A stretch of DNA of 64,000 nucleotides from Cryptomeria japonica (GCF_030272615.1 NC_081410.1:503492942-503556941), one strand, 5' to 3'; shown: positions 1 through 10,921, counted from the first letter of the stretch. Numbers and translations: made by a program. The notes: a model not told the origin generated them from the sequence alone.

Positions 1-21
1 TCAATACAAGACATTCCTCCT

Positions 22-2469
22 ATGATCACCAGTCATGGGGGCAATCCCTCTTCTTCAATCAACCCGCTTCCTTCATTCAATCCGACTTCTTCATTCATTC
101 CTTCAATGAGCGTCCCTATTATATCTCCACAAATAAACATGACACAAGGGGGCAATTCATTTAACCCTTCCATTCCTCCTTGTAGTGTTCCTCCTTTCCA
201 ATCATCTCCTATGACTAACTATCATAGTGTCCCACCACCTTACTCTCTACCTTCTTTCAATAACATAACACCTCCATCACAATCTAACACATCTAATATG
301 AACTCTTCGACTGAAGCGACCATTAACAATCTTGCACAAACTGTCTCTTCTTTACAGCAACAAATTGCCTCTATGAATCAATCTAAGTTTAGTGTGTCCA
401 CATTTGATGTTGCGAGCCCACTTTCTCTTGACATTGTTCGAGCTATCCCCCCTAAACATGTTGAAATTCTGCATTTGGAGCTTTATAATGGTAAGGGTGA
501 TCCTCTAACACATGTTAAGACCTTTCAAACAATATGTACTGATTTTGCTTATGACCAAAGGTTGCTTGCAAAACTGTTTACTAGAACATTAAGAGATAAA
601 GCCCTACAATGGTATTGCTCGTTGCCTTCTTATTCTATTACTTCTTTTGAACAACTTGCAAATGCTTTTATTCAACAATTTCAAAACAATATAAGTCCTA
701 AAGTTACTTTGATTGATTTAATGCATTGTAAACAAGGTGTTAAAGAAAAAGTGACTGATTTCATTGGTAGATATAAGCATTTGTATGCTCAAATTTCTTT
801 TCCAGTACCTGACAATGATATTCAAAGAATCTTTATTTCTAATTTACAAAAAGATATTAGAGAAAAACTCCTATTTTCTGAGTTTACTTCTTTCCAACAG
901 TTGTGCGCAACTCTTCACAATTATCAACTGACTGTGAGTCAAATGGAACAAGCAAATCCTATGGCTCTGAGTGATAAGGGTGATAGCAGTCAACAACCAT
1001 TTGGGAAGTTTAAACCGAATAGAGAGTCCATTAAATTCAATGAAAACATCATCAACAACAATGTGAATGCGGCATCAGGTGTGCCTCCTATTTCTAAGTT
1101 TTTCAAGAAAGAAAGAAAGTTCATTCCTTTGAATGAGTCATTGCATAGTATTATGAATAAGTTATTGGAACAAAATGTGCTTACTCTTCCTCCTATAAGG
1201 CAAATAGATCCTGCTAAGATTAATTCACCCTATTTTGATAACAAATCTTTTTGTCAATTTCATCATCATCCTGGGCATGATACTGAAAAATGTTTTGCTT
1301 TAAAGGGTAAAATTCAAGATTTGATTGATAATAATACTATCTCTGTTTCTGGAGTGAATGATAAAGGCAACACATCTGTAGCTCCTCCTAACCAAAATCT
1401 TCATATTTTTACTGATCCATTGCCTTCGCATACCTCTAATGTGATTGATACTACTAATTCCTCCGTCTCACCTGATGATCTTGTGTCTATGACTCCGAAT
1501 GTGATTAACTTTGTGGAGCAGCAGAAAATCCCTAAAGAACCTTCCATCACATTTGATTCCAGTGAAACTATTAGGGCACCTGATGGTCCTTTATATATAG
1601 TTGCAAAAGTCAAGAATACACCTTGTCGTGGAGTGCTTATTGATCCTTCTTGTATGGTTAATATCATTACTGAAGAATTTCTTTTTACTTTGCAATTGAA
1701 TCAAGTGATCTATGATGAAACAAATGTGGTTGTGAAACTATTTGATGCATTTTCTTCTCCTGCAATTGGTTCTATTACATTACCTATTGAGGTCCATAAC
1801 AAATCCCTTGATGTGGACTTTGCTATTATTCCATCATCCGAACAATTTCGTGTGAAGCTAGGCTATCCTTGGCTGTCTTCCATGAAAGCTATTGCTTCTC
1901 CTATTCACAAGTGTTTGAAATTTCCCCATAATGGTGAAGTTGTTACTGTCAATCATAGTCTCTTTAAACCAGATGAAAGAACTTCTAGCGTTCCTATTGA
2001 TTACTTTTGGCCTAAACAATTCCAATCTCTTCCTCCGCGAAGTGATCATCTTTTTAAATCTTATCAAAAGTGGAAGAAAGATATGATCCTATCTCTAAGT
2101 GAACCTAGAACACCCAAACTTGACATTCCTATCATTCTTGAGAAGGAAGTTCTTCCTTTGAAAGATAAAACTAATGTCTTTCCTCAAGAAGATTCCCAAC
2201 CCATCCCTATGGATGTGACTATGCCTATGACTAATAAACTTCCTAAAAGTAGACCTATCCCTCCTCGTCATGATGGACTTGGTCTCCTTCCTAAACCAAA
2301 TATTCCTCCTTTGTATGGAGCAGTTCCTCCTCCTTCCTCTTATGGAGAGAAGAGACCTTTCTCTTCTCCTATTATTCAACCTAAGAGACCACAACCTAAA
2401 CACCCAAGTGATAAGGATGAGAACATTCCTCCTCCTCAATCTTCGCAACTTCCTACTAAGACTAGATGA
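22..2469 (+). CDS. LTR-retrotransposon gag-protease-like polyprotein (Ty3/Gypsy type)
   Basis: The 815-residue product looks like the capsid polyprotein of a plant Ty3/Gypsy element. Residues 1-120 are Pro/Ser/Asn-rich. Residues ~150-310 match the retrotransposon gag domain (LELYNGKGDP, then ALQWYCSLP and FIGRYKHLYAQ). A zinc-knuckle variant with C-x2-H-x4-H-x4-C spacing (CQFHHHPGHDTEKC) lies near residue 412. A retropepsin-like fold follows at ~525-640 (PLYIVAKV, LGYPWLSSMKAI), but the active-site triad D-T/S-G reads D-P-S (GVLIDPSCMVNI), so proteolysis is doubtful. The C-terminus is Pro-rich. No reverse transcriptase, RNase H or integrase lies between here and the 3' LTR at 3702. The frame continues past the stop (next entry). 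The first ATG of the open frame was taken as start; the true start could lie left of the window. Confidence 0.85.
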   Translation: MITSHGGNPSSSINPLPSFNPTSSFIPSMSVPIISPQINMTQGGNSFNPSIPPCSVPPFQSSPMTNYHSVPPPYSLPSFNNITPPSQSNTSNMNSSTEATINNLAQTVSSLQQQIASMNQSKFSVSTFDVASPLSLDIVRAIPPKHVEILHLELYNGKGDPLTHVKTFQTICTDFAYDQRLLAKLFTRTLRDKALQWYCSLPSYSITSFEQLANAFIQQFQNNISPKVTLIDLMHCKQGVKEKVTDFIGRYKHLYAQISFPVPDNDIQRIFISNLQKDIREKLLFSEFTSFQQLCATLHNYQLTVSQMEQANPMALSDKGDSSQQPFGKFKPNRESIKFNENIINNNVNAASGVPPISKFFKKERKFIPLNESLHSIMNKLLEQNVLTLPPIRQIDPAKINSPYFDNKSFCQFHHHPGHDTEKCFALKGKIQDLIDNNTISVSGVNDKGNTSVAPPNQNLHIFTDPLPSHTSNVIDTTNSSVSPDDLVSMTPNVINFVEQQKIPKEPSITFDSSETIRAPDGPLYIVAKVKNTPCRGVLIDPSCMVNIITEEFLFTLQLNQVIYDETNVVVKLFDAFSSPAIGSITLPIEVHNKSLDVDFAIIPSSEQFRVKLGYPWLSSMKAIASPIHKCLKFPHNGEVVTVNHSLFKPDERTSSVPIDYFWPKQFQSLPPRSDHLFKSYQKWKKDMILSLSEPRTPKLDIPIILEKEVLPLKDKTNVFPQEDSQPIPMDVTMPMTNKLPKSRPIPPRHDGLGLLPKPNIPPLYGAVPPPSSYGEKRPFSSPIIQPKRPQPKHPSDKDENIPPPQSSQLPTKTR

Positions 2470-2916
2470 AATCGTTTTGCATGTGAACGCCGATGAAAGA
2501 ATCGTCTTAGAGCTCAGGCACCTGATTCTCAAACTTTGCAATCCCCAAAAACACCTTCAACTAATATTATTCCATTTTCTCCTCAGCCGACGATTGAGCC
2601 GAAATCTCCTAAACATAAGATGCATGATGGTCTTGATCCTGTGCGAGTTAAAGATCCTATTTTTATAAATCTTGATGATGATATAGATGAAAATGTTATT
2701 CATGATGAAAATGTTACTCCTGTTCATTCTGATAGTGAATATGAATATGTTGATGTTGATAACCATCTATCTAACGAATTTTCTAAAGCACTTATCCTAG
2801 CTCCTAGACAAGAACACCGTGGCTTGGGATATGAACATAGCCCTTGTTTGGATCTTGTGATAGCTCCATCTGCTGTGTTGGATGTTCCTCCTCTAGCGTG
2901 TTTCCTACCTTCCTGA
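2470..2916 (+). pseudogene. In-frame 3' continuation of the gag-protease ORF after TGA stops
   Basis: The reading frame of the upstream polyprotein continues after TGA at 2467-2469 and a second TGA at 2494-2496, then stays open to 2916. The stretch is acidic (about residues DDDIDENVIHDENV) and ends with a GLGYEHSPCLDLVI-like segment. Composition is continuous with the upstream ORF, so I infer one ancestral ORF of about 965 codons broken by two stops. Both TGAs could derive from CGA by C-to-T change, which is common in methylated plant repeats. Alternatives are readthrough or a genuine shorter protein. Confidence 0.6.
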
Positions 2917-3687
2917 AATATTGATCAGCAAGATCGAGGGGTAGATGACGTGCTAGACTAGTTCATTAGCATAGAAGACTCTCTCCTCCTCTCTTTTGTT
3001 ACTTCTTCTTTGTGTTATTCTCATTCTTCTATTTGTTGTCCTTAGTGTTGTCTACTTGAGGACGATGCAAAACATTGAGATCTCTTTTGGTCTCTCTCAT
3101 GTTGACTCAAAAGACACATGTGTTCCCTTCTTCTAGGTGACCTTCCTTGATTGGGGAATGAAGAACAATTACGCATACATACATATGATATACATGAATT
3201 ATCATACAGCATACTGACCCCGAGGAAAGTGAAGTCACCTTGTGCTTTGTGTTTTGTGTCTATTATCCTTGGGCTTATCTCACACTTGGGGGCTAAATCC
3301 TTGCGATAACGTGCTCCTTTCTCATTTCTTATATGTATCACTACCTTAAAGCAATCACCCTCGGCGAGGCGTGTGCGATCACTTTAACGTAGGGGGGCAT
3401 ACATCCCATTCATATCTTTTCAAGATACTTGAAAATTTCTTGGCAAATTTAGCTTTGCCTTGAAAATTTTTGATATCTTTCTTGCATGACTCATAGTGAG
3501 GGAATCTTACTACTAACAGTCATGGTTCTCCCTCATGATCTTCCCTTTTACTTTGTCAATCGAAGTCGTAAGATCCTTAGTCCACTGGGGGCTTGGTGTA
3601 TCTTGCCTCCTTGACGTGGTGAAAGTTTTTCAATTTTGTTTCCTTGTACTTTACTGGAAGTATGAGCGTATGCTTATACTCCCGCTA
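2917..3687 (+). other. Non-coding 3' internal region of the first LTR element
   Basis: No supported gene. The segment lies between the gag-protease ORF and the polypurine tract. It holds short 'gggggct' strings (for example the 'ctgggggct' near 3583) that also occur near the 3' ends of other elements here (33975). There is no trace of reverse transcriptase or integrase. Confidence 0.6.
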
Positions 3688-3701
3688 AAGTGGGGGCTAA
3701 A
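3688..3701 (+). other. Polypurine tract
   Basis: The purine run AAAGTGGGGGC followed by TAAA directly precedes the TG start of the LTR at 3702. An almost identical tract precedes the LTR at 34089. Position and composition fit the plus-strand priming site for reverse transcription. Confidence 0.75.
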
Positions 3702-4904
3702 TGTAGCATCCTAAAATTGTGACACTTGCAATTTCGACTGCATTTGGGTCTTCACGATGGTGATGCAACACGGAACCTGAATGGAGACCCCGAAACTTGT
3801 TCATGACATCAAAAACTGTATTTTTCAGCACCCTGGCCTGATCCTCCTTGCACCCTACTGCCCCTGGAGGTGGGACCATGGCGCCCAGCGCCCTGGTCCC
3901 CCAGGACCATGGCGCCTAGCGCCCTGGTCCCTGGCCCTATTTTGGGCCTGGTCTCTTTTGGGGCTTTGGGTCTTTATGTTTGCAAATTGGAAAATAATGT
4001 TTCCTGGTCGGCCTAAGGTCGGGAAAATTAGTCTATCAGCCCTAATTGACAAGTATAAAAACTGCATTTCCTCTCCCATTTTAGGAGAGGGAAAAAAGGC
4101 GGAAACGATATTCAAGCATTCAAGCATTCAAGCATTCCTTCAAGCAATTGATCATTCTAAGTCTCCATTCAAGGCTAAGTGTTGCATTCAAGACAAGGAT
4201 TCAACCATTGAAGAGGAGATCACATACAATATACTACATACATTACACCTTCACATGTAAGAATACAAACATTCTTACAACAAGGTATCAGTACTTGTTT
4301 ACATTACAAACATTTACATTTACAGCATTCTCATTTCTTGGTTAATTCCAAAACTGGGGTTTGACCTAAAGGCAAACCCCTCATCCCTAACCCCCCAATC
4401 GTCCTCTCTTTTCTATGTGTAGGTTGTAGGTACACGGCTGTAATTGAAGATCTGGAATCCTTGTGCAGAGACGAACAGATCCACCTTCGTTTCGCGGATT
4501 TTTCGAAGGACCGTGTGCACGCCGAGCGCCATCGTCCCATCAAATTTCACTCAAATTTGCAGAACAGCACCGTCTCGAATTTTACTACTAATTCCAGGTC
4601 CGCAGCTTCATCCCGTATCCCTATCTCTATTTATAAGTGAATCTTTCTTGCTTCTACATACATTCATAGTTCAATCATTCTATCTATATTCTTTACAAAA
4701 GAGGGTAGCCTTGCTGTCTTAACCCTTGAAACTCACATAGAATCCAATCTTGCATTGCGTGGGATTGGATCTTGTGGGTTTCAACCCCTCTTTTGAATGT
4801 AAAGTCTCCCCTAAGTGAAAACCATCAACCCTAGTGACTCTCCCTTCTCTCTCCTTGGAGTTGGGGAGGGGAGAACAACTAGGGTTTGATTTTTCCGCTT
4901 TACA
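3702..4904 (+). mobile_element. 3' LTR of the first element
   Basis: Starts TGTAGCATCC right after the polypurine tract. It probably ends at CTTTACA near 4904 (a TG...CA boundary; the right end could be a few bases off because the matching 5' LTR is outside the window). A TATA box, TATAAAA at 4054-4060, would start transcription near 4085. Four overlapping copies of 'attcaagc' lie at about 4110-4147. The segment order (TATA, 'gggtttgac', 'aggtacA' and a 'ttttga' end) parallels the LTRs of element A at 14575 and 34089, suggesting related families. Confidence 0.7.
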
Positions 4905-5092
4905 CAAATAACTATAAATTTGACAATTATCATTGTTTTTTTAAATCAAAACTATTAAACAATCACAATAACATTGACAAAACTAATAAGAACAACAATT
5001 CAATCATTTGAAATCATGCAAAAACCAAAAATTCACTTACTTCTATGTATAAAACACTCACAAGAGCACATACATAGCTGCAATGGGGCCTT

Positions 5093-5125
5093 CAATGACC
5101 TCAAAAACTTCTTTTGAGGTCATTG
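5093..5125. repeat. Perfect 14-bp inverted repeat (stem-loop)
   Basis: CAATGACCTCAAAA and its exact reverse complement are separated by five bases. The arms can form a strong hairpin. It sits just left of a GA microsatellite. No function is assigned; it could be the end of a miniature transposon. Confidence 0.7.
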
Positions 5126-5158
5126 AGGTGGTTGGGCAACTAAAAGTATATGTCTTGG

Positions 5159-5265
5159 TGAGAGAGAGAGGGAGAGAGGGGGAGAGGGGGAGGGAGGGAG
5201 AGGAGGAGAGAGGGAGAGAGAGGGAGAGGGACACACACACACACAAAGAGAGAGAGAGAGAGAGA
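5159..5265. repeat. GA-rich microsatellite with short AC tract
   Basis: Runs of GA/GGGAGA with an internal (AC)7-like tract. The open frames across it are low-complexity artefacts. Confidence 0.9.
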
Positions 5266-5703
5266 TTAAAGTTTAATTATCATTAGTAAAATATCTATAC
5301 ACACATCTTTTAAAGAACTCTTATTTATTTGACATGACTGTAAAATGTAAGAATATTTATTTGACGTGACTACAAAAATGTGAGAATATTTATTTGAGAC
5401 CATTATCTAGACCGTCATCTTGGAAAAAACTTTGTCATGTGGCTCTTAGTATTTTGAGAATCACAGGGGAACAAATTGGAAAGAAAAAATGTGCATTACC
5501 AAAGACTACCCAAAGCCCAACAACTAAATTATGGTTGAGGGATGATGCACAATGAGTTTTGTATAGTGATTCAAATGCTAATAATATCAAGGAAAGCATA
5601 GCCTTTGTTGCTCAAATTGTGGAACTTGGGATTATTAGGTATACTGTTCATCAAAATAGTGACCACTACATGGCAAAGATATTTGTAATACAACAATATA
5701 AAG

Positions 5704-6024
5704 TAAGGGAGATAAAGGGGTAAGGGGGAGAGAAAGAGTGGGGAGAGAGAGGGGGAGAGGGAGAGAAAGAGAGGGAGGGAGAGGGGGAGAGAAGGAGAGA
5801 GAGGGAGAGGGGGGAGAGAGAGAATCAAAAAGGGAGAGAGAGGGGGTGGAAAAGGGAGGGAGGGAGAGAGAGAGAGAATGGAAGAGAGAGAGAGAGAGGG
5901 GGGGATGGAAAAGAGAGACAACAATATAATGCAAGGGAGATAAAGGGGGTAGGGAGAGAGAAAGAGTGGGGAGGGAGAGAAGAAGAGAGAGAGAGGGATG
6001 GGGTATGGAAGGAGAGAGGGGGAG
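5704..6024. repeat. GA-rich microsatellite, internally duplicated
   Basis: About 320 bp of GAGAGG-type repeats. The segment beginning 'caatataaagtaagggagataaag' in two parts near 5693 recurs near 5920, about 228 bp apart, so the array grew partly by segmental duplication. No coding content. Confidence 0.85.
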
Positions 6025-6049
6025 CATGTTGGTTTGTTATTCTTTTAAG

Positions 6050-6495
6050 CAGTATTGGTACTGCTTTTTATATTGTAATAATGGTTCATCTTTCCACCTT
6101 AGAATAGCATATGACCCCTTAGGATGTCATATACTCCTCAAGGGTCATGAGGTGTTATGTGGGGTAATATAGTGTCCCATGACCTCTTAGGACACCATAT
6201 GACCTCTTAGGTATTGTTATGGGTCATGTAATGTGTCCTTAGGGATCATATTGTGTCCTACCACCCTTTAAGACATCATATGATCCCTTAAGACACCATA
6301 TGGTGTCATTATGGGTCGTATGGTGTTCTAAGGGGTTATATGGTGTCCTATGACCCCTTAGGTGTCAAATTTTGTAAGCAGTATTGGCACTATTTTTTAT
6401 ATTATAATAATGGTTCATCTTTCCACCTCGGGACACTGTATGACCCCTTAGGACATCATATGCTCCTAAAGGGTCATGTTGTGTTATGTGGGGTC

Positions 6496-6530
<35 letters not shown>

Positions 6531-6715
6531 AAAGAAAAGGGAGGGAGGGAGATGTGGGGAGAGGAAGACACATCACATGATGCCATTAGGGATCACATGG
6601 GGTCCTAATTAAGCCACACATGTGTTGCAACACCATATGACCCCTTAAGACACCATCTGACCCCTTGAGATATCATACATGGTCTGAAGAGGTCATTAGG
6701 TGTTATGTGGGGTCC
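6050..6715. repeat. Degenerate tandem repeats of a ~20-30 bp CATATGACCCCTTAGGACA motif
   Basis: Variants of 'tatgaccccttaggacacc' occur repeatedly. A larger ~115-bp block starting 'agtattgg' near 6051 recurs near 6379 with very high similarity, giving a higher-order spacing of about 328 bp. GA microsatellites interrupt at 6497-6560 and 6716-6740. No gene. Confidence 0.75.
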
Positions 6716-6749
6716 TGAGAGAGAGTGAGAGAGAGAGAGAGCAATACAA

Positions 6750-7351
6750 TATGTAGTATAATAAGATATCAAAAGACAATATATATCAATAAACATACAT
6801 ACACATAAAATATCAAAAGGCAAGACACATACATACAAACATATGTGTGAGTGTATATATATATTATATATGTTATATATATTATATATTATATATATAC
6901 ACATTATATATACATGAAATATCATATTTTACATATTATACACGTATGCACAAACCCACATTTTAAACACAGGCAGAAGCGCATAGTGTTGTTTTAGCTT
7001 TAACACTGCATATGTGATGTCTATTGTAAAGACACCCTGTACATGGTTTTGTTTTTAAAATAACCTATATGCATTGTTTATAGTATAGGGAGCCCATACA
7101 CACTTTTGACTATTTAGGCTTGTGAATAAGCCTAGATGACAAAGTTGGGGGCTGGAAGTTTGATTTCCCTCTATTTCCCTCCTTTTTGACATGTTTTGTT
7201 TTATCAACTTGGTTTTTCAACTTTGCCATCATCAAGTTTACACTTCATCAAGTGGATATTCCTAAAATTTCCACCATATTTTCATCCATCTTCTGAGATT
7301 TCTAACCATATAAGTTTTTTAAAAATTGAACAGCAATAACATATTATTATT
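6750..7351. repeat. AT-rich simple sequence and left part of a dispersed repeat
   Basis: 6850-6920 is TATATA-type simple sequence. From about 7120 to 7351 the sequence resembles 32880-33090 near the right end of the DNA transposon (shared strings such as 'atcatcaagtttaca', 'atcaagtgg', 'accatataagttttt'). The last ~100 bp also resembles 10922-11020 on the other side of the Copia-type copy 1. No gene. Confidence 0.55.
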
Positions 7352-7810
7352 TGTGAGATTTTGCCAAGATCAAGGGCTCAATGAAAAATAAAATAGAGAG
7401 ACAAAATATTGATAGGAATAAACTATATTCTATCAAGAGAAAATACTGATCAACTAGATCATCAATCGTTATATACAATGAATATGAGCCTTCTTATATA
7501 GGCAAGGCTATATGGATTTGTGAGAACACAAACATGACATGTGGCTCAATAAGAAACAAGGGTAGGTAGGAAATAGGTGTGGGTAGGTAGGAGAAACAAT
7601 ATAATATTCCACATGTGGTGGATCACCCACTGAATGTGGAATGTAACAACAAGATAAGTCCACAAAAGGTGGAAATTCTCCTACACACACTATCCCAATG
7701 TGGCACAAACACCCAAGTGTCTCATACCCAAACTACTATGAAATGCATTTCCTAAGTAAACTTAAGTAATGTGTAATAATACCCAAGATGAATAATTATT
7801 TATACCAACA
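7352..7810 (-). repeat. 3' LTR of Copia-type copy 1
   Basis: Begins at plus-strand TGTGAGATTTTGCC and ends CCAACA at 7810. The following cccccc-ctta is the polypurine tract on the minus strand. It lacks the extra 28 bp found at the ends of copy 2 LTRs. A TATA box on the minus strand (CTATATAAG-like) lies at 7493-7502. Confidence 0.85.
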
Positions 7811-8336
7811 CCCCCCCTTAAGTGCAACTTAGGGGAATGCACTTAAGTCTACAATGCAAGATGGGTCCTAGCTACTAGGCCATGTTAGGTACCCATGTAC
7901 AAATGCAAATGCATGCAAACCAATGTAATGAAATGTCTCACAAAGAGCGGAAGGAGAGAAAAACCCAATGGGAAAAAAACCTCCCCTAAAAGAGAGATGT
8001 AAACTAGATACAAAGAACTCTCATAGAAGTATGTGAGGAACAAAACCCCATGTGAGGAAAAATTCCCCCCATATGAGAGAAGAAGAAGAGAAGCTAGGTA
8101 ACCCCCCTTCCATGTGGAATCTACACCAATGATAGAATCTCAATGATGAATGAAGAAAATGCTCCACGAATGTCGAACCACATTCCTCCCCTTAGGAAGA
8201 AACAAAAGAAAAGGTGTATCCATGAAGTCTCCCCAACCATGAAGGGAAGATGTAGGAAAAATACTCATGATGAAAGGAATCTCTGAAAACTACTCAAGTG
8301 TCCCCATGTTGATGCTGAAAGTTACCCCCTCCAAAG

Positions 8337-8691
8337 GTGGTAAATTTTGCTATACTTTTGAATAAGGCACTCCAAGATCTAGTGGAGAAGAATGTAGAAC
8401 AATATCCAAAGACTCATATGTCTCCTCAAAAGAGAAAGAGACCTCCTCTACCTACTAGACAAAAGTATCCACAATCATGTCAACCTCTAAAGATTGATCA
8501 TGTAGAGAATGCACAAGAGGGTTAGAGTGATCCCTCACAACAATCGAAGAAGGATCATATTCATCAAAGAGAAGATGAATGTCATCAATGATGTCTCCCA
8601 AATCTGCAATGTAGGACTCCACAAATAAACCTACAATGTTTGTCAAGTAGTCATCCTAATCAACTGAAGCTGGAAGACATGAAATATCCTG
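8337..8691 (-). pseudogene. C-terminal remainder of copy 1 polyprotein
   Basis: In the same frame as the main ORF but after its stop at 8692-8694, the strand still encodes acidic segments (ADLGDIIDDIHLLFDE, DQSLEVDMIVDTFV) matching the longer C-terminal ORF of copy 2. Further stops break it. This acidic tail takes the place where Copia integrase should begin. Confidence 0.6.
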
Positions 8692-10251
8692 CTACACTAA
8701 ATCATAACAAGGCGAAACTGTCACACTAGCTACATCATCAGATGCAATAGGTGTTGTGATATCAAGAGGAGGAGATGCTATGTTAGGCTTAAAAATGGAG
8801 TCACATGTGAGAATCCCCAAGTTCAAGTGCCCAAAGTTCTCCTCAAAATCTGAATCATTAACATAGGAAGAATCAACCTCATCAATAGGGCCAAAATGTG
8901 AAAAAGAGTATAACCGAGATGCATGATCAACCACCCCAATCGCAATGATAGCTCCACTCTCCAAGTCTCTAATGATAACTGAATCAGGTGTGAACTCCAC
9001 AGTTTTCCTAGTTGCCCCATGTGTGACTTGATAGATGGAAAGAAGATTGTTTGTCAAATGGGGCACACACAACACATCATTGAAGGAGTTCTCCCCAATG
9101 GCAATAGATCCTTTCCCAATCACATCCATGTATGTATGATTTCCCATCAAAATATGCAGCATGTGGCAATGCTCAAATGTAGAAAACATAGACTGCAAAG
9201 ATGCCATATGATGAGAATCCCCTGAATCTAGAAGCCCTATCCCTGAATCATGACTTGTAGTAGCACAATGAGCTTGTCCCTTTCCTTTATCTATCCCAAA
9301 AGAGTGATCCTTTCCTTTATCCTTATCCTTTGAAGAAGAAGCTGATGTAGACATTCTGGAAGGTAGGTTGATTTTATTCTTCTCAAGAAGATTCTTCAAC
9401 TCATCAATATCCTTCTTGTAACAACGATGTTCATCATGTCCTGACTTCTTGCAATATCCACAAAAAAGATTGTCCTTATATGATTTCCTCTTAGGTGAGA
9501 ATGGTGAATCACCTTGTGGTGAAGAGGAAGAGGAAGATTTTGCTCCATCTTGTTGTGGTTTTGACTTAGGTTGCTTTTGATTCTTTCCTTTTCCTTGATT
9601 GCTTTGATTCCCTTTATTAGCCACCAAAGCTTGTGACTTTGAAGATTTGAGAATCCCCATCATGGTCAACTTAGATTGCTCAAGTATCAACATCTTCGTG
9701 AATGAATCAAATGAGGGAGAAGTGTATGAGGAACCTTGAGCTAACCTATGGGTGTGAAAGCTAGATACAAAGGCTACATACTCTGAAGGAAGCTTGTCCA
9801 ACAAGTTATAAACTAATTGAGAATCCTTTTTGTCAACTCCATAATCCTTTAGCTTTGCTCTTAGCTCATTTGCTTTTGTAACATAATCTTGGATTGTATC
9901 AAAATCCTTGGGATCCAAAGTTGTGAGCTCACTATCAAGCTTGTAGCCCTTAATCTGATCAACTTGATCATACAATTTCTGAAAAATATCCCAAACCTCT
10001 TTAATTGTTGTACACTTATCAATGTGAAAAATGAGGTCATCTGATACATACTTTCTAAGTGTTCCAAGTGCCATAACATTCTTAGTAAGCCATTCAATCT
10101 GAGCCTTATGATCAGCCTTAGGATTAGGTGGTGTTGTAATAGTTCCATTTACATAATGAATGAGTCCTTTTTCCATTAGTTTACTCCAAGATTTAATCTT
10201 CCATGAAGCATAATTATGAGGAGTTAAAAGTGGAAATTTAGGAGAACCCAT
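8692..10251 (-). CDS. Copia-type gag-protease polyprotein (copy 1)
   Basis: The start is taken at the ATG of MGSPKFPLLTPHNYASWK, typical of Copia gag N-termini; the frame is open slightly further upstream but without an ATG. Residues ~10-220 form the UBN2/Retrotran_gag_2-like domain (WDIFQKLYDQ, VYNLLDKLPSEY). A canonical zinc knuckle C-x2-C-x4-H-x4-C (CGYCKKSGHDEHRC) is near residue 263. The retropepsin motif reads GLLDSGDSHHMA near residue 343, where copy 2 has WLLDSGASHHMA, so two substitutions flank the catalytic Asp. After the protease the protein runs into an acidic tail (DEVDSSYVNDSDFEENF), not integrase. It would package RNA and process gag, with polymerase supplied in trans. Confidence 0.85.
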   Translation of the reverse strand: MGSPKFPLLTPHNYASWKIKSWSKLMEKGLIHYVNGTITTPPNPKADHKAQIEWLTKNVMALGTLRKYVSDDLIFHIDKCTTIKEVWDIFQKLYDQVDQIKGYKLDSELTTLDPKDFDTIQDYVTKANELRAKLKDYGVDKKDSQLVYNLLDKLPSEYVAFVSSFHTHRLAQGSSYTSPSFDSFTKMLILEQSKLTMMGILKSSKSQALVANKGNQSNQGKGKNQKQPKSKPQQDGAKSSSSSSPQGDSPFSPKRKSYKDNLFCGYCKKSGHDEHRCYKKDIDELKNLLEKNKINLPSRMSTSASSSKDKDKGKDHSFGIDKGKGQAHCATTSHDSGIGLLDSGDSHHMASLQSMFSTFEHCHMLHILMGNHTYMDVIGKGSIAIGENSFNDVLCVPHLTNNLLSIYQVTHGATRKTVEFTPDSVIIRDLESGAIIAIGVVDHASRLYSFSHFGPIDEVDSSYVNDSDFEENFGHLNLGILTCDSIFKPNIASPPLDITTPIASDDVASVTVSPCYDLV

Positions 10252-10921
10252 AGCACCAAAATGAAAAAACACAAGATAGAGAGATGCACAATCACACAAG
10301 ATAGCCCCCCAAAATACTCAATCAAGAAACCCCCCCAAAATGGTGATTTGACACTTTATACTTAATGTGTATACAATGGGCCACTTGCAAAACAAGGAAA
10401 AGTGGACTTCTGATTTCAATTTACAACTTCTCAAAATGAGATATAAGAGACTTCAACAAATACTGCTAGTGATCTAAACTTAGATCCAAGTGAAATACAA
10501 GTACCAAATAGGCCAAAAATGACCAAATACTGAAAGTACAATTTCAACTCAAAATCACTGCAAACAAATGGCAGATTATGAAAGTAGATGAAAAATTATG
10601 CACTTTCAAAAAAAATGACACCTGAAAAGGAGGTCGTATGACCCCAAACGAAGCCTTTGAAGTTGCAAAATCGAGGATTAGACAGGTACAATCATGAAGA
10701 TCTGCAATTTCTGAAAACTCCATCCATCAAAATCATAAAATTATTCAACCACTGCGAAGCGCATGAAATTCTAGCCAATTTCAAAAAAAATTGCACCAAA
10801 AAAGGAGCAAAAATGAGCAAGATATGACCATTTGAAGTTGGACTGCAAAATCAAAAAACTCAATGAGAGGGGATATAAATTTTTTTTAGAATACTGCTGA
10901 TGTAGTGCTGATGTTAGAAAA

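Larger units (their letters stand above)
7352..10900 (-). mobile_element. 5'-truncated Copia-type gag-protease element (copy 1)
   Basis: Minus-strand element related along most of its length to the complete copy at 56327-60581. It keeps the 3' LTR (7352-7810), polypurine tract and gag-protease gene. The 5' leader resembles copy 2 only to about 10880, and no 5' LTR or primer-binding site follows. No integrase or reverse transcriptase domain is present, so it was non-autonomous even before truncation. Confidence 0.8.

Noticed and set aside
2095-2541. Antisense frame over the gag C-terminus
   Set aside because: Composition (Arg/Ser/Leu) is the reverse complement of a Pro-rich coding strand; no motif.
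5571-6027. Open frames in the GA-rich 5.7-6.0 kb region
   Set aside because: Same reason: low-complexity frames from a microsatellite.
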